A DNA stretch of 7,033 nt from NCBI GenBank assembly GCA_003266065.1, contig MUZY01000233.1:1-7033 (forward strand). The letters are read 5' to 3'. This stretch comes from Methanosphaera sp. rholeuAM130 (GTDB taxonomy: Archaea > Methanobacteriota > Methanobacteria > Methanobacteriales > Methanobacteriaceae). The position numbers were made by a program, and so were the translations under genes. Shown here piece by piece: positions 1 through 6,304 of this stretch. Positions within the stretch are counted from its first letter, which is position 1. Every line of letters begins with the position of its first letter. The notes beneath the pieces are model-generated. The model was not told the DNA's origin. It did no database searches and was given only the letters and a program-made list of their open reading frames with translations.

Positions 1-854
1 TAGAAGTGCTGTGCATCATTCTTAAAGAACAACGTATTGTTTACCGTCAGGTTTCCAAAGGCATTGTATATGGCCGCTCCACTAACACCTTTGTTGTACA
101 TGAATGTGGAGTTGTATATCTCTGTTTTTGATCTTATGCTGTAAACTGCTCCTCCCACGTTAATCGTTTCACTGTTCGTGAAGTTCGTATTGATAATCAA
201 TGTCTGGGCGTTGTCCGTGTAGATACTTGCACCCCATGAAGCGGTATCATTATCGAATATGCAGTCCTTGACGGTTAGGTTTTTCTTATTGTATATAAAT
301 CCACCTTTTGCTTGACGGGAATCTCGGAATGCATTTTGGAATTTGCATTTTTCAATCGTCAACGTTCCATTGTTGTTAATGGCTGCGCTGACCGTTGAAT
401 TGTAGTCCCTGATTGTTAGATTTATAAGTGTCAAAGCACTGTTTTCATTTACGTTGAACAATCCATTTTTGGAATTCGTATAAAGAATTGTTTTTTCTTT
501 ATTTTCTCCTATGATTGTAATGGTATTGTTTAAATTAATTGTATTCAATTTATATTTTCCATTAGCCACATTTACTGTGGTGTTGCTTTTTAATTCATTT
601 ACTGTTTTTTCATCAATTGTCTTATATGGATTATCTTTTGTTCCATCTTCTTTGGTACTTTTTGATGATTTATTCACATAAATATTATCATTTGCACTTT
701 TAACAGTTGTTTCTTCTGTCTTAACGATGTCATGTTGAATATTGGTGTCTGTAAGTTGGACTTGATTATCCATCTTTTCATCCAATGCATATACGCTCGT
801 ACTTGCAATGACTATTGCAGTGATAAATATCAACATTATGTATGATTTTTTCAT
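1..854 (-). CDS. Secreted adhesin-like protein with beta-helix repeats, N-terminal part (runs off left edge)
   Basis: My translation of the minus strand gives 284 codons with no stop, so the C-terminus lies outside the window. The ATG is preceded by GGAGG (861-865) with 6 nt spacing. Residues 1-23 form a clear Sec signal peptide: MKK, a hydrophobic core, then VYA before LDEK. A low-complexity linker (about 24-57) leads to a segment starting IYVNKSSKSTKEDGTKDNP, typical of the start of Methanobacteriales adhesin-like domains. From about residue 100 on there are repeats of roughly 22-28 residues with cores such as LTLINLTI, GTLTIEKCKF, KNLTVKDCIF and GNLTVNNTLF, the pattern of a right-handed parallel beta-helix. 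Many N-x-S/T sequons suggest N-glycosylation. The family is thought to act at the cell surface in attachment to hosts or other microbes; the ligand is unknown and no catalytic motif is visible. It is divergent from the sugar-nucleotide operon at 1085. Anchoring and full length cannot be judged. Confidence 0.85.
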   Translation of the reverse strand, partial: MKKSYIMLIFITAIVIASTSVYALDEKMDNQVQLTDTNIQHDIVKTEETTVKSANDNIYVNKSSKSTKEDGTKDNPYKTIDEKTVNELKSNTTVNVANGKYKLNTINLNNTITIIGENKEKTILYTNSKNGLFNVNENSALTLINLTIRDYNSTVSAAINNNGTLTIEKCKFQNAFRDSRQAKGGFIYNKKNLTVKDCIFDNDTASWGASIYTDNAQTLIINTNFTNSETINVGGAVYSIRSKTEIYNSTFMYNKGVSGAAIYNAFGNLTVNNTLFFKNDAQHF

Positions 855-1084
855 TTTTTTCCTCCATTTAATTGAATATCTTACTGGATTATAATATATC
901 AATACCTCTTATTAAATTTTTTTTTAATTAATTATTATTTCATGAAGTGATTTTTTTTGTTGTGTTTTATTTAAAAATTTTGTTATATTAAAAAGATATA
1001 ATAATGTCAAAATAAAGATATTCTTTTAGAAGTTAAATAATATGATAATATGTTTGACAAAATATAGTTAAAGGAGTTTTTAAC
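855..1084. promoter_or_regulatory. Divergent promoter region between adhesin-like gene and sugar-nucleotide operon
   Basis: This 230-bp, very A+T-rich stretch holds no gene and must carry the promoters of both flanking units. For the plus-strand operon the best TATA-like element is AAAAAGATATAATA (about 991-1004), with a purine-rich stretch that could serve as a BRE; it would give a leader near 60 nt. TGTTATATTA (981-990) is an alternative. For the minus-strand adhesin, GATATATTAT (900-891 read on the minus strand) would place the start of transcription only about 15 nt before the ATG, just ahead of its GGAGG; AATTTAATAAG further upstream is an alternative. These are pattern matches in A+T-rich DNA, so the exact elements are uncertain. 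No operator-like palindrome stood out. Confidence 0.4.
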
Positions 1085-2152
1085 ATGAAAGGTATAATCT
1101 TATCCGGAGGACACGGTACAAGACTCAGGCCATTAACTCACACCGGACCTAAACAATTGATACCCATAGCCAATAAGCCAGTAATAGAATATGCTATTGA
1201 AGATTTGCGTGATGCTGGAATAGTGGATATTGGAATTATCTTAGGTACAAATATGCCTAATAAAATAAAGGATGAACTCAAGGATGGATCACATTTGGGG
1301 GTAAACATCACCTATATCATGCAGGGAGAACCTAAGGGACTGGCACATGCTGCCGCTACTGCTAAAGAATTCGTGGACGGCGATTCGTTTGTCATGTATC
1401 TTGGAGATAATATCCTTAAATCAGGTATCGATGAGTTTGTAAGCAAATTCGATGAAAGCGATTTTGCCGCAAGAATATTGCTGCAGGAAGTTGATGATCC
1501 CAGACAATTCGGGGTTGCCGAATTAAACGATGAATATCAGGTAGTACGGCTCGTCGAAAAACCGGAACATCCAAAAAGCAATCTGGCATTGGTTGGCATT
1601 TACCTATTCAAAAACGAAATTTTTGATGCTATTTCTAAAATCAAACCATCATGGAGAAATGAATTGGAAATTACCGATGCGATACAGCAGTTGATTGATG
1701 AAAATAAGAATGTTGATTCATTTATCGTCGAAGGATGGTGGAAGGATACTGGAAAACCTGAAGATGTATTGGATGCCAATCAATTGATACTCGAAACAAT
1801 TAAAACGGACATAAAAGGTATTGTTGAAGAAAACGTTAAAATCAAAGGAAATGTAATAATCGGTGAAAATACGATTATCAAATCTGGTTCCGTAATCAAA
1901 GGACCAGCAGTAATTGGTAAAAACTGTGAAATCAAGGGATATGTTGGTCCATATACAGCTATAGGGGACAATACAAAGCTCATAGAATCAGAAATCGACT
2001 CATCAATCGTTATTGGCAGTTCTGTAATCCATTCGGATAAAAGAATTACAGAAAGTTTGCTAGGTCAGAATTCTAAGATTATTTCAGATAAAAACACCTA
2101 TCCTAAGGGCAGAAGCTTTGTCATAGGAGAAAACTCAGTAATCAAGTTATAG
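1085..2152 (+). CDS. rmlA: Glucose-1-phosphate thymidylyltransferase, long RmlA-like form
   Basis: This 355-residue enzyme transfers a nucleotidyl group from an NTP (dTTP in the named family) to glucose 1-phosphate, giving NDP-glucose and pyrophosphate in the cytoplasm. Residues 8-18 are the nucleotide-binding GGHGTRLRPLT loop, followed by PKQLIP (22-27) with the conserved Lys23. Further family motifs are GEPKGLAHA (81-89), LGD with metal-binding Asp108 (106-108), EKP (158-160), ELEITDAI (193-200) and WWKDTG with Asp221 (218-223). Residues about 248-350 add hexapeptide repeats (VKIKGN, VIIGEN, AVIGKN) of a left-handed beta-helix, the mark of the 'long' archaeal/actinobacterial form as opposed to the roughly 290-residue bacterial RmlA. 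AAGGAG at 1071-1076 sits 8 nt before the ATG. It is followed 12 bp later by galU, surely as an operon. No rmlB, rmlC or rmlD is present, so dTDP-rhamnose as end product is not shown, and UTP or another hexose phosphate is possible. Confidence 0.85.
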   Translation: MKGIILSGGHGTRLRPLTHTGPKQLIPIANKPVIEYAIEDLRDAGIVDIGIILGTNMPNKIKDELKDGSHLGVNITYIMQGEPKGLAHAAATAKEFVDGDSFVMYLGDNILKSGIDEFVSKFDESDFAARILLQEVDDPRQFGVAELNDEYQVVRLVEKPEHPKSNLALVGIYLFKNEIFDAISKIKPSWRNELEITDAIQQLIDENKNVDSFIVEGWWKDTGKPEDVLDANQLILETIKTDIKGIVEENVKIKGNVIIGENTIIKSGSVIKGPAVIGKNCEIKGYVGPYTAIGDNTKLIESEIDSSIVIGSSVIHSDKRITESLLGQNSKIISDKNTYPKGRSFVIGENSVIKL

Positions 2153-2164
2153 GAGGAATGTTTA

Positions 2165-3016
2165 ATGAAAGCAGTTATACCTGCAGCAGGTCTCGGGACA
2201 CGTTTTTTACCGGCTACGAAGGCACAACCTAAAGAAATGTTGCCGGTATATAATAAGCCGACAATACAATATGTGGTAGAAGAGGCTGTAAACTCGGGAA
2301 TAGATGACATATTAATCATTACCGGTAAGGGAAAACGTACCATTGAAGACCATTTCGACAAGTCTTTTGAACTGGAATATAACCTTGAACAAAAGGGAAA
2401 ACTCGAATACTTAAAACAGGTACAGGACATTACTAACATGGCAGACATATACTATGTAAGGCAGAAAAAACAAAAAGGATTGGGAGATGCTGTCCGATGT
2501 GCCAAAAAACACATAGGTGATGAGCCGTTTGCAGTGCTATTGGGTGATACCTTCACATACTCCGACGTGCCATGCACAAAACAGTTGATGGACGTACATG
2601 AAAAATACGGTGGCTCAGTAATAGCAATTGAAGAGCTGCCTGAATACAAGATTGAACGTTACGGAATAGTTGACGGAACACAAATAGGGGATAATACTTA
2701 TAGGGTAAATAATCTTGTTGAGAAGCCAAAGCTTGCGGATGCACCATCAAACCTTGGAATAACGGGTAGATATATATTGACGCCAGATATATTCGATAAA
2801 CTTGACTCGATAGGTGCCGGTGTTGGGGGAGAAATACAGCTTACCGATGCAATCAACGCTCAGGACGATGTATATGCGTGCACTTTTGAGGGAAAAATAT
2901 ATGATATAGGTAACACCCTTGAATGGCTTAAAAGCTCCATTGACATGGCATTAACACATGATGATGTACGTGATGATGTATTGGAATATCTTAAAGAGCA
3001 AATAAACAATTACTAA
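2165..3016 (+). CDS. galU: UTP-glucose-1-phosphate uridylyltransferase
   Basis: GalU makes UDP-glucose from UTP and glucose 1-phosphate, feeding glycan, pseudomurein-type wall precursor or glycolipid synthesis in the cytoplasm. The 283-residue length fits the family. The N-terminus carries AAGLGTRFLPATKAQPKEML (residues 7-26), the classic GalU version of the nucleotide-binding loop. Next come GLGDAV (105-110), LLGD with metal-binding Asp128 (125-128), VEKP (185-188), NLGITGRYIL (196-205), GGEIQLTDAI (221-230) and YDIGN (246-250). The TKAQPKEMLP sequence and the GLGDAV motif separate it from the RmlA-like neighbour. Its ribosome binding site AGGAGG (2151-2156) overlaps the upstream gene's TAG stop and lies 8 nt before the ATG, so the two genes are very probably translated from one mRNA. 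The gene ends in a T-rich convergent gap. Assignment is firm at family level. Confidence 0.93.
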   Translation: MKAVIPAAGLGTRFLPATKAQPKEMLPVYNKPTIQYVVEEAVNSGIDDILIITGKGKRTIEDHFDKSFELEYNLEQKGKLEYLKQVQDITNMADIYYVRQKKQKGLGDAVRCAKKHIGDEPFAVLLGDTFTYSDVPCTKQLMDVHEKYGGSVIAIEELPEYKIERYGIVDGTQIGDNTYRVNNLVEKPKLADAPSNLGITGRYILTPDIFDKLDSIGAGVGGEIQLTDAINAQDDVYACTFEGKIYDIGNTLEWLKSSIDMALTHDDVRDDVLEYLKEQINNY

Positions 3017-3179
3017 CTTCCTTTAACCTTCATTTTCTTCTTTTTTTAATCGACTTTTAACTAAATCTCATTGACTTTGTACAATGTTTTTATTGCTTTA
3101 AGTAGTTATTAATAAAATAAGCATTTGTTTCCAGGATGATTATTATACTTACTTTTTCAAAAAAAAGTAATGAATGAAG
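3017..3179. terminator. Convergent intergenic region with T-tracts and a 9-bp inverted repeat
   Basis: The galU operon and the aksA-hacA operon converge here. For the plus strand, a pyrimidine-rich stretch ends in seven Ts at 3041-3047, about 25 bp past the galU stop, as expected for archaeal oligo-T termination. For the minus strand, the eight As at 3159-3166 read as T8 about 14 bp past the hacA stop. The second tract is part of a perfect inverted repeat: TTACTTTTT (3149-3157) pairs with AAAAAGTAA (3162-3170) around a 4-nt loop, so it can form a hairpin on either strand. The rest of the gap holds no recognisable gene. Confidence 0.55.
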
Positions 3180-4427
3180 TTATATGTCTGCCGGATCAGT
3201 GATTTCTCCTCTGATGGCAGATGCCGCTACAACTTCTGGATTGGACAGGTAGACATAACTTTTTGCACTGCCCATTCTGCCGAGGAAGTTTCTGTTGGTG
3301 GTGGATATGCAGGTCATGTCATCTGTCATAACACCCATATGTGCACCTAGGCATGGACCGCATCCCGGGTTGCAGATTATGGCATTCGCATCATTGAATA
3401 TGTTGATTAGGCCGTTGTCGATTGCCTTTTGATATATTGCACGGGAAGCCGGAAATACCAGCAGCTGCACGTCTTCATGAATCTTGTTATCTTTAAGAAT
3501 GGATGCGGCCTGTTCTAAGTCTTCATATCTTCCATTGGTACATGAACCGAGAACCGCCTGATTGATGGTGGTTCCCTGAACCCTGCCGACATCTTCAACG
3601 TTATCCACATTGTGTGGACAGGCGACCTGGCATGGCAGGTCATCCACGTCAAAGTCGTACGTCCTTTCATAACTGGCATCCTTATCAGGTAGTGTAATGT
3701 TATAATCGGTTATTCCCCTTTGATGTAAGTATTTTTCAGTTTCCTTGTTGGGAATCATTATGCCATTTTTTGCACCACATTCGATTACCATGTTGGTCAT
3801 GGTAAGTCTCGCATCAACGCTCATATCGTCAATAGTATTTCCGTGAAATTCAAGGCTCTTATATGTGGCACCATATGAACCTATCTTTTTTATGATTCTC
3901 AGAATCAGATCCTTTGAATGGACATGTTCAGGTAAGTTTCCATTGACATTAATCTTAAATGATTCGGGAACGTTGAACCATGTTTTTCCCGTAGCGTAAA
4001 CCATGGCCAAATCGGTTGCACCAAGACCGGTTGCAAATGCACCGAATGCTCCATATGTACATGTATGTGAATCGGCACCGACCATTACAGTGGACGGTTT
4101 CACATGTCCCTTTTCCGGTAGAACTTGGTGGCAAATACCTTCACCTTGCGTGTATATGTTTTTAATGCCCTGTTTTTTAGCGAAATTTCTTACAACCTGT
4201 TGGAAATCAGCAGATCCAATAGTGTTTGCCGGTACGTTATGGTCAAATACCAACACAATCTTATCTGGATTCCATACTTTATCGGCAATCTTTTCGAATA
4301 CCTTGATTGTCGGTGGGCTGGTTCCATCATGGCTCATTGCCACGTCGATATCAGTATCAATGGTATCTCCAGGGGATACCTCATCATTTCCCGATGCTTT
4401 GGCAAGTATCTTTTCAGTAATGTTCAT
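3180..4427 (-). CDS. hacA: Homoaconitase large subunit (aconitase/isopropylmalate isomerase family)
   Basis: This 415-residue protein is the [4Fe-4S]-bearing large subunit of a dehydratase that isomerises (R)-homocitrate and its longer homologues through cis-homoaconitate in coenzyme B synthesis. The iron-sulfur cysteines are present: Cys296 in LGSCTNGR, and Cys356 and Cys359 in NPGCGPCLG. Other family motifs are FDHNVP (61-66), GADSHTCTYGAFGAFATG (117-134), CPHNVDNV (270-277) and NRNFLGRMG (378-386). Sequence alone hardly separates HacA from its paralogue LeuC (3-isopropylmalate dehydratase). I favour HacA because the gene lies 9 bp downstream of the homocitrate synthase gene aksA, with a ribosome binding site GAGGG (4438-4434 on the minus strand) overlapping the aksA TGA stop. 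The small subunit that closes the active site and sets substrate chain length is not in the window. No truncation or missing ligand is seen. Confidence 0.82.
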   Translation of the reverse strand: MNITEKILAKASGNDEVSPGDTIDTDIDVAMSHDGTSPPTIKVFEKIADKVWNPDKIVLVFDHNVPANTIGSADFQQVVRNFAKKQGIKNIYTQGEGICHQVLPEKGHVKPSTVMVGADSHTCTYGAFGAFATGLGATDLAMVYATGKTWFNVPESFKINVNGNLPEHVHSKDLILRIIKKIGSYGATYKSLEFHGNTIDDMSVDARLTMTNMVIECGAKNGIMIPNKETEKYLHQRGITDYNITLPDKDASYERTYDFDVDDLPCQVACPHNVDNVEDVGRVQGTTINQAVLGSCTNGRYEDLEQAASILKDNKIHEDVQLLVFPASRAIYQKAIDNGLINIFNDANAIICNPGCGPCLGAHMGVMTDDMTCISTTNRNFLGRMGSAKSYVYLSNPEVVAASAIRGEITDPADI

Positions 4428-4436
4428 ATTAAACCC

Positions 4437-5609
4437 TCAGCGTTTAACGTTAGCTTTTTCGAGAATTTCATCAAATTTTTCATTTGTAATCTCTTCGCCC
4501 TTTTCACGTTCTTCTTTTACAAGTTTAACAATTTCAAGTAATTTGTCATTGTCCACTTTGATTTCCATTGAATCTAACTTTTCCTCTACAGCGGCTTTAC
4601 CCGAGTGTTTTCCCAGCACTATCTGTCTTTTTGTTCCAATCATTTCAGGCAGGTATGGTTCGTAACATAAAGGATTTTTAATTATTGCATCCACATGAAT
4701 TCCTGATTCATGTCTAAATACGTTATTTCCAACGATGGCCTTGCTGTCAGGTATAGGAATGCCACTGTACTTGGATACCATGCAGGATAAGTCATGTATG
4801 ACTTCTGTTTTAAATCCCAAATCCTTGTTGTACAATAATTTCAGTGCCATAACCAATTCTTCTAGTGATGCATTTCCGGCTCTTTCACCAATACCGTTAA
4901 CTGTGGTGGAAATTGCCGATGCCCCTTCGAATAATCCTGCGATGGAATTGGCTACCGCAAATCCGAAGTCATTATGACAATGCAGTGCGATTTCCGTATC
5001 AATTTCTTTACGTATATTTCTGACTAAGTATTGCATAGCATATGGGTTAATGGAACCAGTTGTATCGGCTATATGAATTCTATCGGCATGGTATTCTTCA
5101 GCTTTCCTATATAAATTCAATAATTTTTCAATTTCTGTTCTCGTGGCATCTTCACAAGAAAATGCTACGAATAATCCATGGTCTTTACCATATTCAATGG
5201 CATCCATACATATTCTTGTAATCTCTTCACGCGGTTTGTTTAATTTGACTTTTATGTGTAAATCAGATGCTCCCATAAATGTTATGATTCCATCTACATC
5301 AGCATCTAGTGCAGCATCAATGTCCTCCTTTTTAGTTCTTGTAAGACAAATGGTTTTTGCATTCAAGCCTTCATTTGCAATTGTTTTCACGGCTTTCTTT
5401 TCATTTTCAGATACTATTGGAAATCCTGCTTCAATTTGAGGTATGCCAAGTTCATCCAATTTTCGAGCTATGTCAAGTTTTTCATCTATAGAAAAACATA
5501 CTCCCGGTGTTTGTTCACCATCCCTTAATGTGGTATCGTATATATTAATTTTTTCAGGTAAATCGTATTCGATTTCCTTATTGTATATACTTACGAATCT
5601 ATCGTTAAT
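4437..5609 (-). CDS. aksA: Homocitrate synthase AksA, with non-canonical start codon
   Basis: AksA condenses acetyl-CoA with 2-oxoglutarate to homocitrate and repeats this with the longer 2-oxoadipate and 2-oxopimelate, starting coenzyme B synthesis. The frame is open from 5636 down to the TGA at 4437-4439. Numbering from an ATT at 5609 gives 390 residues, about the usual AksA length. Visible motifs are YDTTLRDGEQTPGVCF (24-39) with catalytic/metal-binding Arg29 and Asp30, ADTTG (181-185), the metal ligands His210 and His212 in HCHNDFG, VNGIGERAGNASLEE (237-251), FRHESGIHVDA (298-308) and LGKHSG (332-337). Overall it resembles archaeal AksA more than LeuA or citramalate synthase; it lacks their long C-terminal regulatory domain. 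No in-frame ATG, GTG or TTG exists before the LRDGEQ motif. The first TTG (5459) would remove the active-site Arg-Asp, so it cannot be the true start. hacA follows 9 bp downstream. Confidence 0.85.
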   Translation of the reverse strand: MNDRFVSIYNKEIEYDLPEKINIYDTTLRDGEQTPGVCFSIDEKLDIARKLDELGIPQIEAGFPIVSENEKKAVKTIANEGLNAKTICLTRTKKEDIDAALDADVDGIITFMGASDLHIKVKLNKPREEITRICMDAIEYGKDHGLFVAFSCEDATRTEIEKLLNLYRKAEEYHADRIHIADTTGSINPYAMQYLVRNIRKEIDTEIALHCHNDFGFAVANSIAGLFEGASAISTTVNGIGERAGNASLEELVMALKLLYNKDLGFKTEVIHDLSCMVSKYSGIPIPDSKAIVGNNVFRHESGIHVDAIIKNPLCYEPYLPEMIGTKRQIVLGKHSGKAAVEEKLDSMEIKVDNDKLLEIVKLVKEEREKGEEITNEKFDEILEKANVKR

Positions 5610-5623
5610 TTCTAATCCCCCAT
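5610..5623 (-). promoter_or_regulatory. G-run and putative ribosome binding site deciding the aksA start
   Basis: On the minus strand an ATG (5623-5621) leads into a run of five Gs (5621-5617) and then ATTAGAA before the ATT at 5609. As written, that ATG opens a frame that ends at once: ATG GGG GAT TAG. The G run ends 7 nt before the ATT, a good distance for a ribosome binding site, and GGGGAT differs by one base from the GGTGAT complement of the 16S rRNA 3' end. A start at ATT would give NDRFVSIYNKE as the first residues after Met, which lines up with the RYFVSPFNKE-type start I recall from Methanothermobacter AksA. A sixth G would instead join the ATG at 5623 to the aksA frame (MGGLEIN...). 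I cannot tell which is right. Confidence 0.45.
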
Positions 5624-5639
5624 GATATATTATTTTTTA

Positions 5640-5767
5640 ATAGATTATGAGTAATTATTTCTATTCATCAAATTAAAAATCGTTCTAAATATTTTTTTGT
5701 CATGTTAAATTTAATAAGAGATTTATACATATTACTATTAATACTTATTTATGATTGTCTTTAAAAT
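5640..5767 (-). promoter_or_regulatory. Intergenic region upstream of aksA, probable promoter
   Basis: This A+T-rich gap separates the end of the CyaB-like gene from the aksA open frame, both on the minus strand. A TATA-like TATAAAT reads on the minus strand at 5727-5721 and would give a leader of about 90 nt before the proposed aksA start. AAAAAAATATTTAG at about 5700-5687 is an alternative. A T5 tract on the minus strand (5680-5676 region) could end weak readthrough from the upstream gene. Only tiny ORFs of 7-11 codons without ribosome binding sites are present. Whether aksA-hacA has its own promoter or is partly cotranscribed with the CyaB-like gene is open. Confidence 0.3.
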
Positions 5768-6304
5768 TCAGAGTTCTAACAATTCAAGATAACTTCTTCT
5801 TTCAAAACCGTTGGTAATATCCATTTTCTTAAATAATTCCATTATATTATCTCTAATTTGCTCGATATCCTCTTCATCATCGCTAACACATTCAATTTCC
5901 ATAAAATAACCAATTTTTTCAAGTTTATCTAATGTAATTGTATACTCATTATAATAAAATATTCTTCTAACTTTGGAGACAATTGCAGATGGTTTGAAAC
6001 CTAATGCAATAAGAATATCCGTCATTTTATCAAGATCGTCTATTTCAACTTCTATTTCTTTTCTGGTCTTACTTTTCGAGTCTATTTTTGGTCCTTTATA
6101 TGTAAGAATTTTTTTTATACCGTCTTGTGTGGGTATTAATCTTATACGTAATGCTTCATCAGTTTCACGATAATCCTTATCCGGTGCATTAAAATAAATA
6201 TCTTCCTGTTCTTCGCTATGGGAGTATGCTGCACCAAGTGATTTGATTTTAGTTAATGCATCATTTTTATCTTTAATTTTTGCCTTGATTTCTATTTCAA
6301 TCAT
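5768..6304 (-). CDS. CYTH-domain protein, class IV adenylate cyclase (CyaB)-like
   Basis: With the ATG at 6304 as start the protein has 178 residues and begins MIEIEIKAKI, placing the ExExK signature of the CYTH superfamily (Glu3, Glu5, Lys7) at the very N-terminus, where it belongs. Further family features line up along the chain: QEDIYF (33-38), ALRIR (51-55), LTYKGP (67-72), the charged strand RKEIEVEI (81-88), KVRR (111-114) and LDKLEKIGYFMEIE (125-138). These acidic and basic residues line the metal- and triphosphate-binding tunnel of CyaB, thiamine triphosphatase and inorganic triphosphatases. The closest type by motif is archaeal CyaB; the actual substrate (ATP cyclisation, tripolyphosphate or another triphosphate) cannot be told from sequence. 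The frame is open to a TTG at 6352, but TATA-like elements lie between or just upstream of the two starts. A GTGAT (6312-6308) just before the ATG is a weak ribosome binding site. Its base composition is A+T-richer than aksA and hacA. Confidence 0.82.
   Translation of the reverse strand: MIEIEIKAKIKDKNDALTKIKSLGAAYSHSEEQEDIYFNAPDKDYRETDEALRIRLIPTQDGIKKILTYKGPKIDSKSKTRKEIEVEIDDLDKMTDILIALGFKPSAIVSKVRRIFYYNEYTITLDKLEKIGYFMEIECVSDDEEDIEQIRDNIMELFKKMDITNGFERRSYLELLEL

Noticed and set aside
2098..2448. Minus-strand 116-residue ORF opposite the rmlA/galU junction
   Set aside because: It is antisense to well-conserved coding sequence with diagnostic motifs and has a random-looking Ser/Cys-rich composition.
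3180..4427. Assignment as LeuC (3-isopropylmalate dehydratase large subunit)
   Set aside because: The family motifs fit both paralogues, but tight linkage to aksA favours the coenzyme B enzyme; kept only as the alternative.
4003..4665. Plus-strand 220-residue ORF opposite hacA/aksA
   Set aside because: It overlaps two strongly supported genes on the other strand, looks like no known family, and has no ribosome binding site that I can see; it is an antisense shadow.
4437..5459. AksA as a 340-residue protein starting at TTG 5459
   Set aside because: The open frame continues upstream and encodes YDTTLRDGEQTPGVCF, the essential active-site segment; the TTG codon is an internal leucine of KLDELG.
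5668..5703. 11-codon minus-strand ORF (MTKKYLERFLI) upstream of aksA as a leader peptide
   Set aside because: There is no ribosome binding site, no run of regulatory codons and no attenuator-like hairpin next to it.
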